A stretch of 64,000 nt of DNA, taken from Tetrahymena thermophila SB210 (Eukaryota > Ciliophora > Oligohymenophorea > Hymenostomatida > Tetrahymenidae). Numbering within the stretch: position 1 is the stretch's first letter; each line of letters begins with the position of its first letter. The stretch is from contig NW_002476250.1 in NCBI RefSeq assembly GCF_000189635.1, positions 124,001 to 188,000 of the forward strand. Reading direction: 5' to 3'. Positions 51,772 to 64,000 of the stretch are shown in pieces. Position numbers and translations under genes: made by a program. The notes under the pieces were generated by a model. It was not told the origin of the DNA. It did not search any database and saw nothing but the letters and a program-made list of their open reading frames with translations.

Positions 51772-52360
51772 TTTTAAGTTTCTACTTACTAAATTAGAAT
51801 TAAAAATATTTTGTTAGACAAAGTATATTAATTAATTATGTATTTTTTTATAGTTTAGTTTGATAGAAATAATAAAAATAAATATCTAATTAGATAGCTA
51901 ATTGTTTCTAGTAAATTTAATATAAATCATTTCAAAGAAATTCATAAATTGCGGTAAAACTATTTTTAATGTTTATGCCATTTTTCAAAAATTAAAAAAC
52001 TATTTTAAAATTTTAATGAAATTTATTTGAATTGTTTAACAGTTAAACTGTTTTTATTAACATTAGAAATAAAAATAAATTCTATTTTTGATCAAATATT
52101 CTCAAGCTAAAAAAAAAAAAAATTAAATCTAGCAAAATATTTTTCTTAAATTATACTGGTTTTTTAAATAAAGAGATTGAAAAGCTTGTAAACATTTTTA
52201 ACTGAAAAATGAGTTTCAAAATATTTCTACATTCGTTACTAACTAACATTTCCATATTATATTGAATTTTTAAAAATAAAATAATTATTAAATTATTTTC
52301 AAATCAAATAAAAACACATAATTTGTGCATAAATTTTATACTAATAAATAAATTTTTTCT
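51772..52360. other. Intergenic
   Basis: About 590 bp between two minus-strand genes. It contains a run of 14 A near 52110-52123 and otherwise plain A/T-rich DNA; it should hold the TFB4 promoter. Confidence 0.5.
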
Positions 52361-53005
52361 TCATTTATTCTGAACAAAGAAGTAATATCCGATAGCTGCT
52401 AAGAGAAGAGCTAATATTATATGAACGACTGAAAAACCGCCTTCTTTATTTGATGTTTCTGGTTCTTAGGGTCCATATACAACACCAATTTGAAGATCTT
52501 CTCTTTCAACGTAAGCACTCTTTGGGTGCTTGGCTTCTTCGAAAGCTCTGGTAGCATCTTTACCTGCTCTAGCGAGAATAGGAGAAGGACCACCAGGATG
52601 TTTTTCGATGTAGGCGGATAAATCGTAAACTTTACCATCAATAACAACCCAACTATCACCTTGCTTGTTGTGCTACTTTACTTGAGCCCAAGTATACTTG
52701 TTATTTTACTTGGCAGTTTTTTATAACCATTCCTTATACTCTTATGGTTATTCACCTTATTCGATAACACCAATTAATCTTTAGTCTCTAAGTGAAACGG
52801 CATAATCTGTGTGATTAACATCTCTAAATTATTGAGTGCTATCTCTACCAGAGCACTTCAAGAGAATATCATCACCACCAGGATGTTCAGCTAAATAAGT
52901 AGTAACGTCAAAGACTTTATCATCTACCAAAATCCAGCAGTCATGCTTGGTGGTGTGCTTCATTAATTCTAACCAAGTAATAACTTTATTTTTATTGTCA
53001 GTCAT
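52361..53005 (-). CDS. CYB5: Tail-anchored protein with two cytochrome b5 domains
   Basis: Single exon of 214 residues from ATG at 53005 to TGA at 52363-52361. Cytochrome b5 carries electrons to desaturases, elongases and P450 enzymes on the ER or outer mitochondrial membrane. Domain 1 (about residues 8-82) has the heme-binding [10 protein letters not shown] and the second axial His in DVNHTDYA. Domain 2 (about 100-175) has [11 protein letters not shown] and the second His in EAKHPKSA. Both heme ligand pairs are present, so two hemes are expected. The C-terminal segment [20 protein letters not shown] is a membrane anchor followed by NK. Ordinary cytochrome b5 has one domain and about 130 residues, so the tandem arrangement is notable. 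Codons are strongly biased. Confidence 0.95.
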
Positions 53006-54490
53006 TTTTCCTTTTAATTTTGAACCTTTTTTAATAATGAATTTATTATTGTTTTAAATATTATAAATAATTTTGATCAATATTCGTATCTTTATTTCCA
53101 AATGAAAAAAATGATCAAAACAAAAAAAAAAATATGTTTTGTTTGATTTTTTAATTTATAATTGTAAAGGAATCTATGATAGCATCATCACAAATTGTTT
53201 ATTTAAAGCATTTAGACATAAATTCTAAGAAAACATCAATATATCTGAATTTTGTTAAAAAGCTCACTTAATTTATAATAAACCTTATATAAGAAATATC
53301 TTCCAAAAAAGATTTTACCATAATTCAAAATTTTTTGCGTCATTTATTATTATTACAATCGTCATCTAATAAATTACAAATACATATCACAGCATAAAGA
53401 CCTGTAGAAATGAAAGCTAACTTGCTAGATTAGTTTTTTAACTTTTCTTTATATCAGACATATCCATTTTAAATTGTGTGCAGTTTTTTATCATATTAGT
53501 CTCAAAACTGAACTTCTAATTTTTTCGTATATTGCTATTATAAAAATAAATAAAAAATTACAGTTTATCATTAATTCCTTTTTTATGCAAAATAAATGAA
53601 ATTTAGAAATGCTGAATCAAATTTTGAAATTTAATTAATTAACTCTTACAAATAAGAAATAAACTGCTTATATTTGCATTTCAAAAATAATAATAAAATT
53701 TCTAAATGAATATTATTTTATATACTGTAGACATTCAGTGATTAAGTTAAACCTTAGTTAGATAGTTTTTTAGGGGAAAAAAAATTATAATAATACAAAT
53801 ATATTTTTAAAATTAATTGATAGGCCTTAATTAATCAGAGTTTATGTTACACTTAAGTATGATTAAGTAGAACATTTCTTGATTACTATATTGCAATATA
53901 ATCGTCATCTTTATAATATATAACTTAAGCTTGAATAACAAATATGATTAATTAACCCTTACAAGTTTTATGTTGAAAAACCTTACTTTATTTGTAATAT
54001 GAAAATTAGAAAACTTAAATTTAAATAAAAAATATTAAAATAATTTTAAAATATTTAATTGATTTAAAAAAAATAATTTAGCATTTTTAAAAAATAAAAT
54101 TTAATAAGATTAGATAAAAAGAATAATCAATCAAGCTTTTATTCAACCACAATTATTCTGATATATGTTATTTTTATACAATTTATGCAAAATTTATTAT
54201 TTTTAGAATTTAAAATACTTGGTTGTTGTTATAAATTTTGAATCTTTAGTTTTCATTAATTTTTAGAGTTGAATTTGAACTTTATTAGATTAAAATGTTT
54301 TGAGAAGTTTTGGTTAGTGTTTTGTTGTTTATAAAAGATAAAATTTATAAAATAAATATACAAATAAATAATAATAAAAATTTAATATAAATTAAAATAA
54401 AATAATTATTAAACTAGATCAACATTTTGTTTGAATAATTTAAACTTTTAACAACCAAGTATCTTTTGTTTTTTTATTAAAAGTTCCTAT
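53006..54490. other. Intergenic
   Basis: About 1.5 kb between two minus-strand genes, holding the cytochrome b5 promoter. No coding or RNA-gene signal is seen. Confidence 0.55.
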
Positions 54491-57390
<2,900 letters not shown>

Positions 57391-57854
57391 GAGTTTATCA
57401 AAATGAGTTTTTTTAATGTCTGATTTTAATCAACCTTCCTTTTAAGTATTAGCTTTTAGTATGCCCTGTATTAAGAATTATTATTATTATTTTTTTTTGC
57501 TATTTAAAAATCAATATTTGTTACAAATAATTAAATTATGTGGATTATAAACTCAGAAAATTAATAACTCTTAATTATAATAAATAAGATATTCTTATTA
57601 AAAGTAGAAATTTGGATAAATTGTATGCATGAAATTAGTTGACTGTATATATTTTCTAATTTATTAAATTAATACTAATTTAAGCAATATAAATAAGGTA
57701 GATCAAAATAAGACGCTTTATTTTATTTTTATAATAATTATTACTCATTTTGTGGAATATTTTACAAAGGCATAAAATAGTTAAAAATCTGGTTAATTTA
57801 GGGAATAAATCAATCATTTTATATTAAGATAGCGAACATTGAAACATAAAATTA
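57391..57854. promoter_or_regulatory. Divergent promoter interval, kinase and POP5
   Basis: These 464 bp separate the starts of the minus-strand kinase and plus-strand POP5, so both promoters must lie here. The DNA is A/T-rich with no element I can name. Confidence 0.5.
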
Positions 57855-58504
57855 ATGGTTAGGTTTAAAAATAGATATCTTCTATGTGAAATCGTTTTCG
57901 ATTAAGAAGAATGCTCAAATTCTGAGCAGGAATTATAATAGATTTTATAGCCAGTTTCAATTAAAAATGTAAAAATAATAAAACAATAAGATTTATTTCC
58001 TTAATATATACCCTTATTATATTAAATTAAACAAATGCTAATTTGTTTTTACTACTTATATAGGCTATTGCTGAAGCTATACTGTTAAATTATGGAGATT
58101 TTGGAGCAGCATAGACATAACTAAATTTATAAAGTATATTATAGTTAGTTAATTCAAATTTAGATTAATGAAAATTTGATTTGTTATTAAAATCTATAAA
58201 TTTTTAAAAAGTAAAGTATGCAGACAGCACAACTAGGTTATTTATTGTTAGAATGGCTCGTGATAATTTAGATATTGTTTGGAATTCAATAAATTTCATT
58301 TAACTATTAGGCCTATACAGAGTTAAAATTAGAGTTCTACATAGTAGTGGCACAATAAAAAAATAAGAAATTATGGCGAAAAGGTATCTAAGTAGATGGA
58401 TTCACAAAATGCTTAATAATAAAAATATTTTAGAAAGTGTAAAAACTAGTTTGTTGTAAAAATATTAATAAGCAAAGGCTGAATTGGAGTAATTAGATTA
58501 ATGA
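57855..58504 (+). CDS. POP5: RNase P/MRP protein subunit POP5
   Basis: Three exons (57855-57968, 58064-58133, 58212-58504) give 158 residues ending in TGA, the usual POP5 length. POP5 is a core protein of the ribonucleoproteins that mature tRNA 5' ends and process rRNA. The N-terminus MVRFKNRYLLCEIVFDQEE matches the conserved MVR.K.RYLL.E start. AIAEAILLNYGDFGAAQTQL follows. The third exon has IKYADSTTRLFIVRMARDN, VWNSINFIQLLG and VLHSSGTIKKQEIM, the conserved VW.sI..i and V.GTIk blocks. The C-terminal tail is a charged helix. The gene diverges from the kinase gene. Identification rests on the block pattern and is strong. Confidence 0.9.
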
Positions 58505-58950
58505 AATAAGAAATAAACTGTTCATTTACAAATTCATTGAAAAAACTTAAGTAAATTATAAAATGAATAGTAGTGATTAATATAAAATGAAAATGGGAAG
58601 TAGTTAATTCTTATCAAAAAAGATAGATATATAGATGACTTGCTAATAAATGGAAATGAAGGAAGATTATCTAAATATCAATACAATAATAATATTAAAT
58701 GTATTGATTATTAGTAGCATTATTAGTAACTTAAGAATTAATTTATATCATTGCAAATGTCAAAATAAATACTATAAAACAAAGCATTTAATTAATTAAT
58801 TAATTATTTAGTAACTAACTTTGTTATATTAATTGTTAAAATAGAATTTAATTTTTTAAAATACTTAAATTGTTTGAAAGTTTACAACTTATCACTAATA
58901 TTTAAGTGAATTAATATTTTTGTCAGATTGAGGTATGGAATTGTGTACTT
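58505..58950. other. Intergenic between convergent genes, with a weak small ORF
   Basis: About 450 bp. An ATG at 58563 opens a 104-codon plus-strand frame to TGA at 58875. Its first 35 residues look protein-like (MNSSDQYKMKMGSSQF) but the rest is Leu/Ile/Gln low-complexity. I consider it more likely to be 3' UTR of POP5 than a gene. Confidence 0.45.
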
Positions 58951-61900
58951 TCATTATGGTTATTATAATTGCTATGCTTTTTACTAATCCATAACAACAA
59001 AAACTTCTGAAGATACCTACTTCTGCTATTTTATTACCTATTTTTACTTTTAGGTGATTTTTTCAATTTGTTCATTTAGTTGTTTCATCTAATTTAATTA
59101 AATTTCATTTAATTAATATAAGCATATTAAAAAAAGAAAGTATTTATTTATTTATTTACTGTCTGATTTATCTGTTTAACATATTTTAGTTTCTCTTTCT
59201 CAATTTCTTAATCATCTATTATTCTCTTGGTCCTTTTCTTTGGAATCCAGCTGATGTCATTTTTTTCTATCTTTTTATATATATACATTTCATCTCCGTT
59301 GTACATGACCTTGTCTTTCAATTATAAGTAAGCCATATAAAATATGTAATTCCACATGTAGTGTTCTTGCTAATTTAAAAAATAATAATTACACAATTTA
59401 TTAAATTTAAAAAATTTACTCGAATATGATAGTAGAAACCTAGAATATCATCTCCCTTATCAAGAGTTTACCTATCAAAACCACATATAAAGCAATTCTT
59501 TTTTTCGTCTTATTGCTTTCTATTCTTTGCATCTTTAAGCTACCTGTACTTATCAATAATTATACCTAAAAAATATTGATAAATTTGATAATTCGTTAGA
59601 AATTTTTTTTATTTTTACCTCCGAAAATATAGATTATAACATGAGCAAGTACAATATTGAAAATATTATCATAGAAGAATCTTGAAAAATATTTATCTTT
59701 AAAGTTTTAATTCACTCCTAAATACTTAGATGTGTCTCCTCCAACTTCGCTAAGTGATTGAGGTTCATACAAAAAGTGGCCTATTTTTAATTAATTTTAA
59801 TTCATAAACTTTTTTAACATTTTAAAGTTTTTAATAGATTTTGCTAATCTGTTTAAAAAATTTTACCTAACGCACCAACACTTTTAAAGGTGTAATCAAA
59901 ATTTTTTAAGTAGCACTTCCAAAATGTTTCGCACTCTTCGTGTATATAATGGTTGTAAAATATTAGATATGCAAATATAGTAAAATAGTATTCAATTATT
60001 GCAAATAGAAGTAATGTCAAACCCAATTCCATCTTTGGGTCATATACAGCATGAAAAACATTACTTAGGACATTAAACCTAAGCATGTCGATTAATAGAC
60101 CACAAAAATAAAAAGGATGCGCGAATAAACCAAGCATTACAAAAAAGAGCTAAAACAAATAATATATTATATCAAAATCTTACATCAGAAGGTAAATTGA
60201 ATAAATTGATTTGAGGATAAAGAAAACAGATTTTTTCCAAATTGGTAAAGAGGAGCTTAAAAATCCATACCAAATACTACCTAAGATAAGAGGTGCTCTT
60301 TTTAAAATAAAAAAGGCAACTATCACACTAATTAAAATAGAGCTAATAGTTCCGAGAAGTATAATTAAGTTTCCAGTATTATCATAATAAGTATCGTAAA
60401 AAAATCTAGGCTATTGGCGACGTGCATATTATAAATTACTTTTATTTTTCTCAGCTGATAAATCGCTATTGTAAACAAAACTGGCATCGCTGTATGATGC
60501 TATTATTAATGCATTTATTGCTAGTGATAAATAAAATGATATTCTTTGCCATAGATGGTTGTACATAACAAAAATACCAACAAATTTGTATTCTTCAACA
60601 ATCAGCCTTACATTTTCTTCATGAGTGATTTTATCAATAATATTGCCAGATTGGTCAATTAGGTAAGATAATTTTTCCTTATGCGAAGATCTATTTACAT
60701 TAGTTTTAAAATCATCTTTTATTTCATCACTTAAAGTAAAACAAAGAGGCATTTTTGGAAAGCTTATTGTTTATAGACATCCATTTCTTACTATCTCTAT
60801 ACTACAAGTCTTGTTTTTAAAGAAAATCAAAGCCTTTTTATTATGATATAAATAAGTTACTTTTATTTTTTTTACAAAATATTATTCAAACAAATGATTA
60901 ACTAAATACATTTTTAATTAGCTCCTTCTTTTCTAATCTTTATTTTTCCTGTTACTCACTTTTGTTAAGCTAGATGACACCAAACTTGTAAGCATTTTCT
61001 TTGATTTCCTATGAAAAATTAACTTTTAAACAACTATAAAATATTTTTAAAATTTACATTTATAGCATTCTTCCCTACAGTAATTAAATCCCTACCAAAC
61101 TTCATCATGTTGCTAAAAATATTATCTTTCTCTTTTAACATTTCTGTGAAGATGTTTTCTTCTGATTTTTTGAATTCATTCAAAATTGAAGTCATATCTT
61201 CATCTTCCTCATCTGTTTCAATCAGAACTATTTTGTTTAAGAAAATTATGTTAATAAGATAAATGTTGATATAAAAAGAATGAATGAATCAATCAATACC
61301 ATTATTTTAAATATACAACTAAATCAGCATGTAAACTAAAAACCCATTTTCAATAATGAACTCATAGTAATCAGGTGGTTTATTATAATCTATTTAAGCT
61401 TTCATTTATTTGAAGAGATAAATATTATAGTCTTGCTTTTTAAAGTGCTTTTTATAAAGCTAGTAAACTCTAGTCAAATTTTTAGTCAAGACAGAAACAG
61501 GTATAATTCTCATAATTTTTGAAATCAAGTCTTTTTTACTGTAGTTACACTCGAGAATGCTGATAATAGTGAGAAGACATTTGTATTTCAATCTTGCTAA
61601 CTCTCCTAAATGTATCTAAAATTTTTGTTATCTTAAATATTCCTCATATTTTATAGTCTCTTCTTTTGATTATTTCTCTTCACTAGTTTGATCTATATCA
61701 ACAGTTTATTATCTTAATAAATTTTTTTATTTATTTTTATTGGATTTCTATTGATTGTAGTCTTCAGTTTTTGAAAAGTCATATTCACGATGGGAATCTG
61801 TATTTATTTCAGGGTTTTTGGAGAGACCATTACTTGTGGTTGGTTAATCTGTTTGTTAAAAATGTATCTTTTTTGATTAATTTTTCTTTTATTTATTCAT

Positions 61901-64000
61901 AGTTGCTTCAATATTTGTTTCATCATTTTAATTTAAACCATTTCTATTTGTTTCAAGCTTAATATTTGTTTACTCCTGTTTTTATTTTATTATTTACAAA
62001 AATTTTTTAATTGATGATTTGTAGAAAAAAATCTTAATAATTGCCAAAAAAAATAGCTTATTATAATAAAAAATATAATGCAGCTATTAATATCTTTCAT
62101 TCATTTTAGGAAAAAGTTATCGAAAAGTTAAATTTTTACATTTTATAAAAGCAAAAGCTACCTTTATCTTTCATCTTACTAAACATCAGTTTTCAGAAAC
62201 AGTTTTTCATCTTCAGAAAGTATTTAGAATGCATATTCTAAAAATTTAGTATTTGTTATTGTATCCTAATTTTCTGTACAAGGACCTTAAACAAACTCAG
62301 TCAGGGTATTAAAACATTATTTAATTGTTTTATAAGTTTCCTTAGAAACTCTATATGAAATAAGCAACTTAACTGTAGTAGAAACAAGATCATATGAATT
62401 TTTATTACTGATTTATTTTCGCATGTAATTTTGTAAGTCTTAATTATGATTCAAACACAGTAGTTAAAACAATTTCAGAATTTTGAGAATCATTTTTTCT
62501 GAGTTCTTCCTTCCAAACAAAGAGTTTTTAGTAATCTGAGCTTGAAAAATCCTGTTTACTTTGGCAAAAAATTTTTCGCTAGCTTAAGATCCTAAAAAAT
62601 ACTCATAGATAGTTTTTTGAACTGACACATTACCTCCTTTAAGCATCAAATTCATAAACTTAAAAAGAGAATTTCTAAATTAAAAATTTAATTTAATATT
62701 AAAATAAAATGTATTCTTTTAAATGACAAATTACAAATATTCAGCGTTATTTTCACACTCTTCCCATATCAACATGATTACAATTTTAGAAGAATTCAAC
62801 CTGTCCAATTAGTCTTATCTTTCTTATCTAATTTTAGTTTGTTCATTTTTTTAGATTTTTTAACTACTTTATTTAAACACATCCATCAAATTTTCATCTT
62901 CTTCTTAAATAGAAAATGCATTTTTGATTATATAATTCATAATTTTCATCACGAAGATAACACTTTTCATAGGTACATTTTTTTATCTCCAAAATTCAAT
63001 AAATTTAAGTATTTTAGAAAGAATGTCGTCAGAAGTTAAAATAATATCTCTCTTTCTTTATTGATTAGGAGTCTAAAACATATTTTAGATCTTCAATATG
63101 CTTTAGCAAAGAATTTTCTTTTCATCTTTTAAAATAGATTTAAATCGTACATCTTCTTACAATTTTTTTTTAAAATGAAGCCAATATTCTACCATATTTA
63201 TATTTCTTACTGTTTAATCCTTTTACTTTTTACTTTTTGTTTCTTTTGGTTCTTCTTCATTTATCATCGTTTTAAAGCTCTTTTTCTTTAACCTATTCTT
63301 GTTAGGTAATAACTATAACTCATCATCATTTAACTCATAAAATTTATCTGAGTTGCTATCTAAATTATTTTTTTCGCCCATAATGTTAAAAGGGATTTAG
63401 AAATCGTAATGTTTAGATAAAACTCTTAATTGTTTTCCCCTATCATTTTCAAGTAGATCTTCTTATTTGAAATTCAAAACCCTAAAACACACAAATTAAT
63501 TATTTATTAACATTTTTCTTATAAATTGAATATTTTACTTATCAAGAGAGTTTATAAAAGTATAGGCAAACTTATAGAGCTTCTTACGTTGATCTATTTC
63601 GTTTGAATTTTCAGAAAATAATAGATCTTTCAAATAATTTTCTGAATAATAATTTATTAATGGCAGTAAATTATCTATTAAATAGAATTTATATGATTCA
63701 GAATATGTCTAAGCTCTTTCTAGTTTCATAGTTTCAAACTCTACTATTTCAACAATCAATTTAGTGTTTTGTGGAAGGGTTTATGCAAACTCTTTCGAAC
63801 TTGACAAGAAAAGAATCAAATCAATGATAGCCGCATTAACTTTGATGTTCTATTCAATCACTTGAATGTCTTTAATATTCATTTAACGGTAGCTAACAGT
63901 TCTTTCTCTTAAGTATTTCAATAGCTCTAAAGCTGGTATAAAATAACTCACTTTCATTATCTAGCTTTGCTCCATTTCGTCACTCATTAACCTAGAAATT
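58951..64000 (-). CDS. ITPR: Inositol 1,4,5-trisphosphate receptor, C-terminal part (continues beyond window)
   Basis: This is the pore and regulatory end of an IP3-gated calcium-release channel. Exons traced are 59088-58951, 59369-59160, 59565-59420, 59780-59619, 60833-59867, 61008-60910 and 61227-61058. The next ends at 61300, and further exons run past 64000. Family marks include LTEFVQGPCTENQ (RIH-associated domain, near 62268-62307) and IEIVRNGCLQTISFPKMPLC before the first membrane helix. Channel helices include FVGIFVMYNHLWQRISFYL and FVMLGLFAHPFYFCGLLIDM; the last one, NIVLAHVIIYIFGGIIID, is followed by NCFICGFDR and HIRQEHYMWNYIFYMAY, the C-terminal zinc-finger and EHxxWNY hallmark. 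The filter region is divergent (see findings). The final 60 residues are a Lys/Gln-rich coiled coil. Location is probably ER, alveolar sacs or contractile vacuole membranes. Confidence 0.93.

Noticed and set aside
52417-52659. 80-codon minus-strand frame
   Set aside because: It is a shadow of the cytochrome b5 gene, which reads through in another frame with all heme ligands.
58563-58877. 104-codon plus-strand frame after POP5
   Set aside because: Two thirds is low-complexity Leu/Ile/Gln/Asn, and it lies in a short convergent spacer. It is more likely 3' UTR.
60149-60184. Apparent intron in the IP3 receptor between 60183 and 60150
   Set aside because: Splicing it breaks the frame, while reading through gives a continuous membrane-helix region consistent with the family.

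Overview
The window reads as macronuclear DNA of a ciliate, most likely Tetrahymena thermophila or a close relative. It is extremely AT-rich, and long reading frames are open only if TAA and TAG are read as glutamine and TGA is the sole stop. Introns are short, AT-rich, GT...AG, and intergenic DNA is close to featureless A/T. I see no operons, tRNA or rRNA genes, transposons, telomere repeats or CRISPR arrays. Every gene model was built by hand; where I give exon boundaries, they keep the reading frame across every splice.

Layout. 0.3-3.0 kb (-): ATP-type phosphoenolpyruvate carboxykinase, 8 exons, 555 codons. 5.4-7.6 kb (-): a leucine-rich-repeat (LRR) gene in which each repeat sits on its own exon with phase-2 introns. 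7.6-11.6 kb: gene-poor. 11.6-14.6 kb (+): 775-residue S/N/Q-rich protein with an acidic stretch and a compact C-terminal domain. 16.5-18.6 kb (+): casein kinase 1 family kinase. 18.9-19.9 kb (+): DTW-domain tRNA aminocarboxypropyltransferase. 21.0-24.9 kb (+): a tandem pair of caspase-like proteins fused to LRRs. 26.2-31.1 kb (+): three low-complexity proteins of unknown function. 33.5-34.0 kb (-): small, apparently highly expressed membrane protein. 35.0-36.4 kb (+): SAC3/GANP/THP3 (LENG8-like) protein. 36.9-39.5 kb (+): two coiled-coil proteins. 41.0-44.5 kb (+): membrane protein resembling a degenerate histidine kinase, followed by a decayed direct duplication of its own 3' end. 45.4-50.4 kb (+): 1498-residue secreted/membrane protein with LamG-like and cysteine-rich regions. 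50.7-51.8 kb (-): TFIIH subunit TFB4/p34. 52.4-53.0 kb (-): protein with two cytochrome b5 domains and a tail anchor. 54.5-57.4 kb (-): MAPKKK-like kinase with an MGCGAS N-terminus. 57.9-58.5 kb (+): POP5 of RNase P/MRP. 59.0-64.0 kb (-): C-terminal part of an inositol trisphosphate receptor channel that continues past the window end.

The genes are independent eukaryotic units, so adjacency says little about shared pathways. The clearest local stories are the duplicated caspase-LRR pair, the exon-per-repeat LRR gene, the kinase-like protein lacking its phospho-acceptor histidine, and the IP3-receptor pore with a divergent selectivity filter. Genes with strong codon bias (carboxykinase, cytochrome b5, the 33.5 kb protein) look highly expressed.
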